The notes under the pieces: model-generated
What the model was told of the DNA's origin: nothing
What the model saw: only the letters and a program-made list of their open reading frames with translations
Databases searched by the model: none
Translations under genes and position numbers: made by a program
In this document: one piece after another, positions 7,076 to 15,506 of the stretch
Position numbering within the stretch: position 1 is the first letter of the stretch
How the letters are laid out: each line of letters opens with the position of its first letter
Assembly (NCBI GenBank): GCA_904501925.1
Contig: CAJGCO010000019.1
Location: forward strand, 1-26,860
Reading direction: 5' to 3'
Origin: an uncultured Alphaproteobacteria bacterium
Lineage (GTDB): Bacteria; Pseudomonadota; Alphaproteobacteria; RF32; CAG-239
DNA: 26,860 bases

Positions 7076-7375
7076 ATGAAAAAATTACTTCTAAGCTTAC
7101 TTTTAATTTTTTCAACAACAGCAAATGCTAATGAACCAACTGATAATCCTGATGAATATCGTGATTGTGTAGTATACACTATAGAAGAAGCAATGGAAAA
7201 TTCTGCTCCTGAAAACAATATACTAATTTTCACTTACTCAGATAAAACAACTCGCGCTTTTCACACAAACGTTGATTGCGCAACTCCAACTGTAGAAGAA
7301 ACCACTCCTCCAGAAAATAACAATAATCAAAATAATTATCCACAAGGTGGGCACTCAGGTGGTAGTAATAACTAA
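7076..7375 (+). CDS. Small secreted protein of unknown function
   Basis: This encodes 99 residues, with GAAGGGAG before the ATG. A classic Sec signal peptide covers residues 1-18 (basic start, Leu-rich core, ANA cleavage motif). The mature part has two cysteines (RDCVVY and VDCATP) that may form a disulfide, then a low-complexity tail rich in Asn, Gln, Gly and Pro. I do not recognise a family. It lies 13 bases behind the pilin-like gene and probably shares its transcript, so it may act with the pilus-like fibre in the periplasm or at the surface. Confidence 0.7.
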   Translation: MKKLLLSLLLIFSTTANANEPTDNPDEYRDCVVYTIEEAMENSAPENNILIFTYSDKTTRAFHTNVDCATPTVEETTPPENNNNQNNYPQGGHSGGSNN

Positions 7376-7427
7376 TAATTCTGCAACAAAATTTTCAAAA
7401 TTCAAAATACAAGACCAAACAATAGAT

Positions 7428-8525
7428 ATGAAAAAAGCATCAATTATATTAAGCCTCTTAACTCTCATTTTTACAGGTATATATTTCTATCCCTCTTCAT
7501 CTCCATTAGTATCTGTAATAATGCTAACATATAATCGTGCAAATCTCGTTCCCAACGCAATTGAATCTATCCTAAACCAAACACATCAAAACCTAGAGCT
7601 AATCATCATAAACGATGCCTCAACCGATAATACTTTAGATATCATAAACAAATATGCATCAACTGATCCCCGCATAAAAATAATTACCAATCCCTCAAAC
7701 AAAGGTATTGTTTACAACCGTAACCTAGGTCTTAAAGAAGCAAAAGGAAAATATATTACTTGGCAAGATGATGACGATATATCAGAAAAAAACAAACTCG
7801 AAGAACAAGTAACTTTTATGGAAAACAACCCCTCCATAACTATTCTTGGCACCCAACTTAGCCTCCTTGGTTCTCAACGTATGGTATATCTCTGGCCCAC
7901 ACAAACAGATTATAAAAAAGCAGAAATATCCTTTTTAATTGGAAGATTACCTATTATATTACCAACCACAATGTGGCGCTCAAGCTTTATAAAAAAACAC
8001 AATATAACTTTTGATACAAATTTACCACTTGTTGAAGATTTTGCAATTTACGATAAAGTCTTATCTCTAAAAGGCAAAATTATGACCCTAGATAAAACCC
8101 TCTATCAATATAGATTTCATTATTCAAACCCCAAAGAATATTATAAAAAAATTTCTGAAATAAATAAAACAGTTTATAAAAACCGTTGGAATAAATTTTA
8201 TCCCGATACACCATTTCCGAATACACAATGCAAACGCTTAAAACACATAAAAAATAATAACAAATACTTTTCTCAAAAAATTGTTGATGCAATGTATAAC
8301 AAACATTGCCAGACCCCAACATTTGATCCTTCATCATATAGCCATATTATCATTCACGAAGACCTCACTCAAGAACCAATTGTAATTTCAAAAAACAATA
8401 ATACTTTTTATTCTAATAAACAAAAAGACATTGGTAAAATAATATCTTCAACCGATAAAACCCTTGATATATTATGGAGCCAACAAGACACCCCTAAAAC
8501 ATATAATATACTTACATTCAAATAG
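7428..8525 (+). CDS. Membrane-anchored family 2 glycosyltransferase
   Basis: This encodes 365 residues from ATG 7428. The frame is open back to a GTG at 7347 overlapping the previous gene, but ATG 7428 gives a sensible membrane helix at residues 4-21, so I prefer it despite the lack of a clear ribosome site. A GT-A fold follows: VSVIMLTYNRA (28-38), LIIINDASTD, and the acidic metal-binding DDDD at 114-117. A later VEDF segment fits the catalytic-base region. GT2 enzymes move sugars from nucleotide donors to glycans, lipids or proteins. Sitting behind a pilin-like and a secreted protein gene, it might glycosylate a surface structure, but the acceptor is not evident. The C-terminal 120 residues are unassigned. 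Confidence 0.8.
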   Translation: MKKASIILSLLTLIFTGIYFYPSSSPLVSVIMLTYNRANLVPNAIESILNQTHQNLELIIINDASTDNTLDIINKYASTDPRIKIITNPSNKGIVYNRNLGLKEAKGKYITWQDDDDISEKNKLEEQVTFMENNPSITILGTQLSLLGSQRMVYLWPTQTDYKKAEISFLIGRLPIILPTTMWRSSFIKKHNITFDTNLPLVEDFAIYDKVLSLKGKIMTLDKTLYQYRFHYSNPKEYYKKISEINKTVYKNRWNKFYPDTPFPNTQCKRLKHIKNNNKYFSQKIVDAMYNKHCQTPTFDPSSYSHIIIHEDLTQEPIVISKNNNTFYSNKQKDIGKIISSTDKTLDILWSQQDTPKTYNILTFK

Positions 8526-8553
8526 ACAATTAACAACCAAACATACAAACAAA

Positions 8554-9099
8554 TTATTCAATAACACCACACGCTACTCTATCCCCTCCACCGCCTAAAA
8601 CAACTGGCTCATCACTATAATTATCACCGCCTTCGTGCACAACAACCGCTCGCCCTTTAATCATATTTACACTAATATTTTCAACAAAAAATCTATCTAT
8701 TACCTCACCATTTTTATCAACCTCTAACTTTGGTAAATCACCAATATGTCCACCACCATTAGGACCTTTATGTTTCATGGTTTTATAAATATCAAAATGT
8801 CCCCCCGCTTTTCCTGCCATCATAATTTTTCCATCTCTATGAAAAGTTGCCCTACAATCACCAAATTCATGAATATGAAATCCATGCTCTCCAAAAGATA
8901 ATTGACTTAAATTAACATCAACCATAACCCCTCCATCAACATCCTTAAAATTTATTTCACCAATTTTTTTCCCTCGTCCTCTTGCAACACTTAAATACAC
9001 ATCAGCTTTCCCTTCCCCTGATAAATAATTTTTATTCCCACAACAATCACTACATCCAATCACATTAAACACCATCATCAATAACAAAAAATATTTCAT
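8554..9099 (-). CDS. sodC: Periplasmic Cu/Zn superoxide dismutase, lipoprotein
   Basis: This encodes 181 residues from ATG 9099, chosen for GGAGGGAG just upstream; the frame opens 21 bases earlier without a site. Residues 1-16 form a lipoprotein signal with lipobox VIGC (Cys16). The SodC core is intact: HGFHIHEFGDC (copper His74 and His76), GGHFDI and KHKGPNGGGHIGDLP (bridging and zinc ligands), then VVHEGGDNYSD and GGGGDRVACGVI with the active-site Arg and second disulfide Cys. The enzyme turns superoxide into peroxide and oxygen in the periplasm, defending against host or environmental oxidants. It converges on the glycosyltransferase gene and diverges from the permease gene. Confidence 0.93.
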   Translation of the reverse strand: MKYFLLLMMVFNVIGCSDCCGNKNYLSGEGKADVYLSVARGRGKKIGEINFKDVDGGVMVDVNLSQLSFGEHGFHIHEFGDCRATFHRDGKIMMAGKAGGHFDIYKTMKHKGPNGGGHIGDLPKLEVDKNGEVIDRFFVENISVNMIKGRAVVVHEGGDNYSDEPVVLGGGGDRVACGVIE

Positions 9100-9146
9100 A
9101 CTCCCTCCTAAAAAAAACACCGATATGTGTATAATTTAAATTGATA

Positions 9147-9176
9147 TTGTTGTTTTATTTTTCAATAGTCTATACT
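9147..9176 (+). promoter_or_regulatory. Probable promoter of the AI-2E-family permease gene
   Basis: TTGTTG (9147-9152), an 18-base spacer, and TATACT (9171-9176), 43 bases before ATG 9219. The -10 is good and the -35 moderate. Confidence 0.5.
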
Positions 9177-9218
9177 ACCTTAGAACTATTAGATTTAACC
9201 TATTTTTCGAGGACAATA

Positions 9219-10241
9219 ATGACATTTAATATTTCAGAATTTATTCGTATAAATCGCGTATATTTTATCTGGGCCATCTTTATGGGTATACTTTACCTAT
9301 TTCGCGATATGTTTGGACTAGTTTTTATCACATTCATTATGGGATTTATTGTTTCTAGCATATCCCATACTTTAAGAAAAAAATATCGCCTCAACAGACG
9401 ATGCGTTGTTGTTGTAACATATGTATTGTTTTTAATTGGCGTAATTGCTTTTCTTACTCATGTTCCACCAATTTTATTATCCGAAACAATTAGTTTTACA
9501 GAACAACTACCACAAAGTATAGAATCTTTGAGTAATTGGTTTAATAATGAATTTGGCGACAACGAAATAATAGCGCCTATTGTATCTCAATTAAAAGGTT
9601 CAATATCCCCTGATACTGCTGTTATTAGTGCCTGGAACATCACTCGTAGTGCCCTTGAAAAAAGCATTCATTACATTGGTTGGTTTTTCCTTGCAATTCT
9701 ATTTAGTTTTTTAATTTTATATGATTTACCTAAATTATCTAAAGGTATGCGTCATTTACGTTTTACCAAACTAGCAGAATCATATAGAGAAACATCTGAT
9801 AGTGTTATTCTTTTTGCCAAAGTTGTTGGTGAAAACTTCCGTGCTCAATTAATTATTTCAGCAATCAATACATTACTAACCGCTATTTGCTTATATTTCT
9901 TAAAAGTAAAAGCAATATCATTACTTTCAACCATTGTTTTTATGTGTGGATTAATCCCAGTACTTGGAATGTGGATTTCATCTGTACCAATAATTTTAAT
10001 GGCAATTAATAGTGGTGGAATAGAATTAGGTTTATGGGCATTATTGATGATTATTGTTATACATATGCTTGAAGCATACGTATTAAACCCAAGAATTGTT
10101 TCATCAGTTATGCATATCAATCCAGTAATGACCTTAATCATCTTATACATTGCACACTCAATGATAGGATTATGGGGAATGCTACTTGGTATACCTTGTG
10201 CTGTATATATATATCGCAAAATCAGCATGCCTGAAAAATAA
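9219..10241 (+). CDS. AI-2E transporter family (PerM/UPF0118) membrane protein
   Basis: This encodes 340 residues from ATG 9219, which has CGAGGA upstream; the longer open frame from 9141 overlaps the promoter. About seven to eight membrane helices are visible, in the family's arrangement: two to three at the N-terminus, a soluble middle stretch (roughly residues 95-150), then a C-terminal bundle. The C-terminal half carries the hallmark segments: GENFRAQLIISAINTLLTAI, CGLIPVLGMWISS and EAYVLNPRIVSSVMHINP. Family members include TqsA, linked to AI-2 export, and PerM, and some act as Na+/H+ antiporters. In this branch the substrate is not known. A terminator follows at 10320. Confidence 0.85.
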   Translation: MTFNISEFIRINRVYFIWAIFMGILYLFRDMFGLVFITFIMGFIVSSISHTLRKKYRLNRRCVVVVTYVLFLIGVIAFLTHVPPILLSETISFTEQLPQSIESLSNWFNNEFGDNEIIAPIVSQLKGSISPDTAVISAWNITRSALEKSIHYIGWFFLAILFSFLILYDLPKLSKGMRHLRFTKLAESYRETSDSVILFAKVVGENFRAQLIISAINTLLTAICLYFLKVKAISLLSTIVFMCGLIPVLGMWISSVPIILMAINSGGIELGLWALLMIIVIHMLEAYVLNPRIVSSVMHINPVMTLIILYIAHSMIGLWGMLLGIPCAVYIYRKISMPEK

Positions 10242-10319
10242 AAAACAACTACAACAGTAGTTAATCAAAATAAACAAAAAACTAAAAGTAAAACTAAAAC
10301 AAAATAAAAAACCACAATA

Positions 10320-10352
10320 AAAAAGGCTAACTTTTAGAGTTAGCCTTTTTTA
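10320..10352. terminator. Bidirectional rho-independent terminator (permease / ftsX)
   Basis: A 13-base-pair stem (10320-10332 with 10338-10350) with loop TTTAG, flanked by A-run on the left and T-run on the right, so it works in both directions between the convergent permease and ftsX genes. Confidence 0.92.
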
Positions 10353-10360
10353 ATACTCAT

Positions 10361-11332
10361 TTATAACTTTCTTAAAGCTTTCATGATAGCAATATAAGCC
10401 ACTCCACCAACAACTAACATTCCACCAATCGGCAATAATAAAATATATAACCATTCATTAGCCCCAAAGCTAACAGAATTAAAAATACCAGCTTCAATCC
10501 CTTTTGCCATATTTCCAACAACCATAATAGCTGGAACAGAAACAATCATACCAATAACACCAGCAAACAAAGCAACTCTTGCAATTTGTTTCACATAATT
10601 AATTGCAATATATTCATCAGTAGCACCAATAATATGTAAAATATTTATAGTATCTTTGTGCACATTAAGACTAGTTTTAGCCGCATAAATAATAGACATA
10701 ACCGTTGCACATAATACTAAAATCAATACAGTTAAAGCCAACATTTTCAAAGAATTTATAAATCTTAACAATCTAGACAACCACATATTATGATCATTAA
10801 TTGATGCATTAGATGATACTTCAGACAATCTAACTGCTAATTCTTTATAATCAAATAAATGCCCAGAAGAAATTTTAACATCTAATAACTTAGGAATAGG
10901 CAACAATTCCACATCAACATTGTTTCCAAGCCAAGGTTCTAACAAAGCTCTTAAATCTTCATCACTTAAAACACTAACTTGCTCAACATCTGGATATTTC
11001 TCCAAAAAATGAACAACATTTAATAAATCATCTCTACTTTCTTCATAATTTGGCATAGGTAAAACTTGTACCGTAAAGTTAGAAACAACTTGACGACGAG
11101 AATTTTCAAACATTGAATTAATACCCAACACACCAGCCAATGTAATCGCCACTAAAAACACAGCAACACCAACACACACCCTAAGAAAAGTTTTTGAATA
11201 CCCCTCATCAATAGGTAATTCAGAAACATCATCAACCACTGGTTGTTGTTTTCTAAGTGCTTTAACCTTCGCAACTTCTGGCTTAGGTTTTGCAATATGA
11301 TGAGCTTTAAATTGTTTATCAATATTTTCCAT
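10361..11332 (-). CDS. ftsX: Cell division protein FtsX
   Basis: This 323-residue protein has the FtsX plan: a charged cytoplasmic N-terminal stretch of about 48 residues, a first membrane helix (about 49-71), a periplasmic domain of roughly 110 residues, then three helices in the C-terminal half. The conserved HIIGATDEYIA segment, the coupling region to FtsE, follows the second helix. FtsX and FtsE form an ABC-type complex at the septum that activates cell-wall hydrolases rather than transporting solutes. AGGA lies upstream of the ATG. It sits 23 bases after ftsE. Sequence conservation is low, as usual in Alphaproteobacteria, so position next to ftsE matters for the call. Confidence 0.9.
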   Translation of the reverse strand: MENIDKQFKAHHIAKPKPEVAKVKALRKQQPVVDDVSELPIDEGYSKTFLRVCVGVAVFLVAITLAGVLGINSMFENSRRQVVSNFTVQVLPMPNYEESRDDLLNVVHFLEKYPDVEQVSVLSDEDLRALLEPWLGNNVDVELLPIPKLLDVKISSGHLFDYKELAVRLSEVSSNASINDHNMWLSRLLRFINSLKMLALTVLILVLCATVMSIIYAAKTSLNVHKDTINILHIIGATDEYIAINYVKQIARVALFAGVIGMIVSVPAIMVVGNMAKGIEAGIFNSVSFGANEWLYILLLPIGGMLVVGGVAYIAIMKALRKL

Positions 11333-11355
11333 TCTAAAATCCTATATCCAAAAAA

Positions 11356-12039
11356 TTACTTCACGTAAGAAATATTACCACCTTCTAATTTCAATCTAGG
11401 ATAATTATACCTATCCATTAACTCATTTGAGTGTGTTGCAATAACAACTGTCGTTCCAAGCCTATTTAACTCGGCAAATAACTTCATCAATTTTAATGCA
11501 ATTTCATTATCAACGTTACCTGTTGGTTCATCTGCCAATAACAACTCTGGACGATTAATAACAGCTCTAGCAATAGCCACACGTTGCTTTTCACCACCAG
11601 ATATATCAGAACTTTTAACATACATATTATTAGATAAATCAACCCATGCTAATAACTCAATAACTCTTTGCCTAATTTCTCGTTCCTTCATTCCTCTCAA
11701 TCTCAAAGGAAGAGCAACATTATCAAAAACACTCAAATGTTCTAACAATCTAAAATCCTGAAAAACAACACCGATTCTGCGTCTTAAAAAAGCTGTTGTA
11801 TCACGATCAATCATATTGATATTATTTCCAAAAACTTTCAAAGTTCCTTCTGTTGGTTTTTGCGCTAAATACATCATAGATAACAATGATGTTTTACCAG
11901 CCCCAGACTTTCCTGTCAAAAAATGCATAGACCCACGTCTTAAAGAAAAATCAATATTCTTTAAAACAAAAGGATTATCACCATAAGCAATTCCCACATT
12001 TTTCATTTCAATAATCGGTTCAAAGCTCTTAGCGTCCAT
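11356..12039 (-). CDS. ftsE: Cell division ATP-binding protein FtsE
   Basis: This encodes 227 residues from ATG 12039. An in-frame ATG six codons upstream (12057) has no ribosome site, while AGAGG lies five bases before 12039, so the shorter form is preferred. Walker A is GKSGAGKT at 43-50. The Q-loop is in VFQDFRLL, the signature is SGGEKQR, Walker B is LLLADEPTG, and the switch His is in ATHS. FtsE hydrolyses ATP on the inner face of the membrane and drives FtsX during division. The two genes form a minus-strand operon divergent from the zinc-ribbon gene, an order I associate with Alphaproteobacteria. Confidence 0.93.
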   Translation of the reverse strand: MDAKSFEPIIEMKNVGIAYGDNPFVLKNIDFSLRRGSMHFLTGKSGAGKTSLLSMMYLAQKPTEGTLKVFGNNINMIDRDTTAFLRRRIGVVFQDFRLLEHLSVFDNVALPLRLRGMKEREIRQRVIELLAWVDLSNNMYVKSSDISGGEKQRVAIARAVINRPELLLADEPTGNVDNEIALKLMKLFAELNRLGTTVVIATHSNELMDRYNYPRLKLEGGNISYVK

Positions 12040-12096
12040 TACAACCTCTTCTACCATTTATATTTTACGATTTTTTTTAAGATAATACATTTTTTG

Positions 12097-12125
12097 TTTG
12101 ATTAAATAGAAACAATCTATATACT
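12097..12125 (+). promoter_or_regulatory. Probable promoter of the zinc-ribbon/yqeY/dnaG run
   Basis: TTTGAT (12097-12102), a 17-base spacer, then TATACT (12120-12125), 31 bases before ATG 12157. Good spacing and -10. Confidence 0.5.
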
Positions 12126-12156
12126 AACAAGAAAATAAATATCAAAGGATAATACA

Positions 12157-13026
12157 ATGTTAATCAGTTGCCCTAAATGCCATAGCATATACGAAATACC
12201 AGACAATTTAATCCCTAAAACTGGTCAAAATTTCCGTTGTCAAGCTTGCCACAATATATGGCACGCTCTACCTCAAGATGCTCTCGGCTACGAAGAAGAA
12301 AACAACACTCCACCTATTGTCGAAGAAATAGAGGTAACAGAACCACCATTTAGAAATTATCCTGCCAACAAAGAACATTTTGAAGTTCCCCTAGATGGCA
12401 AATCTTCATCTAAAAACATTCCCTCCCCTGAAGTTAAAAAAGATGAAGAAAATAAAGATATTGTAATTCCCCAACCTAATAAGAAAAAAGAGCTTACTCT
12501 TAGCTCAAAATCTGGTACTTTTTTCACAATCAGTCTTGATAACGACATAAAAGATGACAACTCCCCTCACCTTATTTCTGATAATCAAGAAACAAATATA
12601 AAACCATCAACTCCCACATTAGTAACAAAACAAAAAACAAAACGCTACATCTTTGCTAAATTTTTGTTATTTGTTTTATTTATCTTCTCCTTAACAATTC
12701 TTTTAAGAAGAGACATTGTTGTTATTTACCCCCAAGCAGAACAACATTACAACAAAATATTCCTCAGTGGCCTAAATAACCCTGAATATCTTGATTTTGA
12801 AAATGTAAAAATCAACGAATTAGATAACAATAATATCGAGCTTGAAATAACCATAAAAAACAATTCAAGATACAACACATACATTCCCAACATAACAATC
12901 AATAACAAAGAAGAACATTCAACCAACAATAAACTACTAAAGAAGCATGAAACAACCATTGTTAAAATACCTCTAGTAGTTACAAATAACCAAACAAATT
13001 ACATATTAAATTTCCAAAAAAAATAG
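12157..13026 (+). CDS. Zinc-ribbon (MJ0042-type) membrane protein, DUF3426-like
   Basis: This encodes 289 residues, with AAAGGA upstream. Residues 1-36 are a treble-clef zinc ribbon with paired cysteines C5/C8 and C28/C31 in the MJ0042 pattern (CPKCHSIYEIPDNLIP). A long acidic, Pro- and Lys-rich linker follows, then one membrane helix at about 165-183, and a C-terminal periplasmic domain of about 95 residues with beta strands like the DUF3426 part seen in proteobacterial homologues. Function is unknown. The gene is regularly found divergent from ftsE in this class, which hints at a link with the envelope or division. yqeY starts 9 bases after its stop. Confidence 0.8.
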   Translation: MLISCPKCHSIYEIPDNLIPKTGQNFRCQACHNIWHALPQDALGYEEENNTPPIVEEIEVTEPPFRNYPANKEHFEVPLDGKSSSKNIPSPEVKKDEENKDIVIPQPNKKKELTLSSKSGTFFTISLDNDIKDDNSPHLISDNQETNIKPSTPTLVTKQKTKRYIFAKFLLFVLFIFSLTILLRRDIVVIYPQAEQHYNKIFLSGLNNPEYLDFENVKINELDNNNIELEITIKNNSRYNTYIPNITINNKEEHSTNNKLLKKHETTIVKIPLVVTNNQTNYILNFQKK

Positions 13027-13035
13027 GAGAATATA

Positions 13036-13491
13036 ATGTTAAGAGAAGACTTACAAAAAGCACTAAAAGAAGCTATGCTTGCCAAAGATAACACAACTGT
13101 TTCAGCTGTTCGCCTCATTATCGCAGGAATGAAAGAAAAAGACGTTCAAGCACGTACATCTGGCAAAGAATGCGCCACAGATCAAGAATTACTTTCTATG
13201 ATGCAAACAATGATTAAACAAAGAAATGAATCAATTAAAATATATTCCCAAGGCAATCGTCCGGAATTAGCTCAAAAAGAGCAAGATGAAATCAACGTTA
13301 TTGAACGTTTCTTACCAAAACAATTAAGCCAAGAAGAAACTCTTAACGTTATTAAAGAAATCATCACAAAAGTTAATGCTCAAAGCATCAAAGACATGGG
13401 CAAAATCATGGCGGAAATTAAAGCCAATTATGCAGGTAAAATTGATATGGGCAAAGCATCAAACCTAATCAAAGAGGCTCTTGGTTTATAA
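13036..13491 (+). CDS. yqeY: GatB/YqeY domain protein
   Basis: This encodes 151 residues, with AGGAGA before the ATG. It is the stand-alone YqeY family: helical, starting LREDLQKALKEAMLAKDNTTVSAVRLI, with the conserved central KQRNESIKIYSQGNRPELAQKE and the C-terminal DMGKIMAEIK stretch. The fold is shared with the tail domain of the GatB amidotransferase, which binds tRNA. The role of free YqeY is not established; a tRNA-related role is assumed. It commonly precedes dnaG, as here, with 3 bases between genes, so the two are likely translated from one message. Confidence 0.92.
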   Translation: MLREDLQKALKEAMLAKDNTTVSAVRLIIAGMKEKDVQARTSGKECATDQELLSMMQTMIKQRNESIKIYSQGNRPELAQKEQDEINVIERFLPKQLSQEETLNVIKEIITKVNAQSIKDMGKIMAEIKANYAGKIDMGKASNLIKEALGL

Positions 13492-13494
13492 TAA

Positions 13495-15462
13495 ATGGCA
13501 AATGAAGATTTACAACATTTCATCGAAGAACTAAGAACCCGTATATCCATTGTTGATATTGTCGGTGCCAAAGTAAAACTCACCAAAAAAGGTAGAGAAT
13601 ACCAAGGTCTATGCCCTTTTCACAATGAAAAAACCCCATCTTTTACCGTAAATGAAAGTAAAGGATTTTATCATTGCTTTGGTTGTGGCGCCCATGGTGA
13701 TATCTTAAAGTTTGAAATGGAAGCCAATGGTCTCCCATTCTTAGATGCTCTACAAAAATTATCACACATGGCAGGCGTTCCTATGCCTACTCTATCAGCC
13801 AAAGATAAAGAGCACGAACAAGAAAAAAAGAGCCTATATGATATAATGGAGCAAGCTTGCTTATTTTTCGAAAAAAATCTTCATATGCCAATTGGTGCAG
13901 AAGGCCTAAAATACTTCAAAGAAAAACGAGATTTTGATGAAGATATAATCAAAAAATTTCGCCTAGGATACGCCCCCAATAACAATGGCCTTATGGCTCA
14001 CTTAAAATCTATGGGTATAGATGAAAAAGATTTAAACGAATTAGGTTTAATGAGTATCCCTGAAGATAAAAACCGTCCTAAACATGATTTTTTTCGCAAT
14101 CGTATAATGATACCAATCACCAATAAACAAGGCAAAATTATTGCCTTTGGTGGTCGAGTTATGGAGAAAATAGAACCCAAATACCTAAACTCTCCAGAAA
14201 CCCCCATTTTCAATAAAAGACGAAACTTATATAATTTAGATAAAGCCCGAGAAGTAGCCTACAAAGAAAAACAACTAATCATCTGCGAAGGCTATATGGA
14301 TGTTATCGCTCTTGATAAATATGGTTTCTCATATGCTGTAGCTCCTCTTGGTACAGCCCTAACTGAAGAACAAATTATCGAAGCCTGGAAAGTAACACCA
14401 GAACCAATTCTTTGTTTAGACGGCGATGCCCCTGGAACCAAAGCAGCCATGCGCTCTGTTGATAGAGTTCTACCAATCCTAAAAGCCGGCTACTCATTAA
14501 AATTCATGTTTTTGCCCGATAATATGGATCCAGACGAATACCTAAAATGTCATGGTGCAGAAAGCTTTAAGGCTCTCATGAATAAAACCAAACCATTAAT
14601 TGATATCTTATGGCAAAAATACACCCAAGATGAAAATGCAAACACCCCCGAACGCAAAGCTTTAATTGAAAAAACACTTTTAGAAGAAGTTGCTAAAATT
14701 AAAGACCCAACCGTTAGAGGCTACTATACCCAAGAAATAAAAAACAGAATATATCTAGCATATAAACAATCTGCATGGAGCAAAGATAAAGCCAACAACT
14801 CTCAACAATCATCTCAGCACCACACTCAAGCCCAAACAGCCCCAACACCTCAACATGTTGCACCAACATCTGTTAAAAACACATATCAACCAAAAACAAA
14901 CAACTATACAAACCCCAACAAATCATATACCAACAAAAACAACAATCAACGCTCAACTATAAATCATAACATCAGTACCCCAGATACCCTACGCCAAAAA
15001 GCATACAGCGAAAACGATATTAATTTTGGTATGATTATTGCCGCTCAATTAATTTATCCTGAATTAATTGATGACTATGAAGAACAAATTTTCACAGATG
15101 ATATCAAAGATGAAAACTTAAAAAAATTATATCAAACTATCCTAAACACATACCATAACGAAGATACTGCAATAAGCGGAGAAGATTTTCAAAACCTCAT
15201 CAATAAAAATCATCCATCCTGTGGCATAAAAGATTTATGGCAACTAGAAATGCTAAAAAAACGCAATCCATTTATCAATGAATTAAAAAAACTAATTGAA
15301 AAACTTTTAGCAGAAAACAAATTACGCACATTAGATGAAGAAATAAAAAATTTAAGCCTAAGTTTATGTCAAAACTTTTCTGAAGAAGATTATATTCGCC
15401 AAAACGCCCTAAAACAAGAGCGCAATGAAATTGTATCAAAATATTCAAATTTAGATGAATAA
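13495..15462 (+). CDS. dnaG: DNA primase
   Basis: This 655-residue protein makes RNA primers at the replication fork. The CHC2 zinc site is C40/H43 and C61/C64. The RNA-polymerase and Toprim core follows, with EGYMDVIAL carrying the catalytic Glu and LDGDAPGTKAA carrying the DxD-type metal ligands. After about residue 435 comes a linker of some 60 residues that is rich in Asn, Gln, Thr and His, then the helical C-terminal domain expected to bind DnaB helicase. The linker makes it longer than the E. coli enzyme (581 residues). In many proteobacteria rpoD comes next; here a structured RNA follows instead. Confidence 0.95.
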   Translation: MANEDLQHFIEELRTRISIVDIVGAKVKLTKKGREYQGLCPFHNEKTPSFTVNESKGFYHCFGCGAHGDILKFEMEANGLPFLDALQKLSHMAGVPMPTLSAKDKEHEQEKKSLYDIMEQACLFFEKNLHMPIGAEGLKYFKEKRDFDEDIIKKFRLGYAPNNNGLMAHLKSMGIDEKDLNELGLMSIPEDKNRPKHDFFRNRIMIPITNKQGKIIAFGGRVMEKIEPKYLNSPETPIFNKRRNLYNLDKAREVAYKEKQLIICEGYMDVIALDKYGFSYAVAPLGTALTEEQIIEAWKVTPEPILCLDGDAPGTKAAMRSVDRVLPILKAGYSLKFMFLPDNMDPDEYLKCHGAESFKALMNKTKPLIDILWQKYTQDENANTPERKALIEKTLLEEVAKIKDPTVRGYYTQEIKNRIYLAYKQSAWSKDKANNSQQSSQHHTQAQTAPTPQHVAPTSVKNTYQPKTNNYTNPNKSYTNKNNNQRSTINHNISTPDTLRQKAYSENDINFGMIIAAQLIYPELIDDYEEQIFTDDIKDENLKKLYQTILNTYHNEDTAISGEDFQNLINKNHPSCGIKDLWQLEMLKKRNPFINELKKLIEKLLAENKLRTLDEEIKNLSLSLCQNFSEEDYIRQNALKQERNEIVSKYSNLDE

Positions 15463-15471
15463 CAAATATCA

Positions 15472-15500
15472 TTGACTTTTACTAATAATTGTGATACCTT
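15472..15500 (+). promoter_or_regulatory. Promoter of the structured RNA
   Basis: TTGACT (15472-15477), a 17-base spacer, then TACCTT (15495-15500). It starts 10 bases after the dnaG stop and points to a transcription start near 15507. Confidence 0.7.
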
Positions 15501-15506
15501 AACTAA

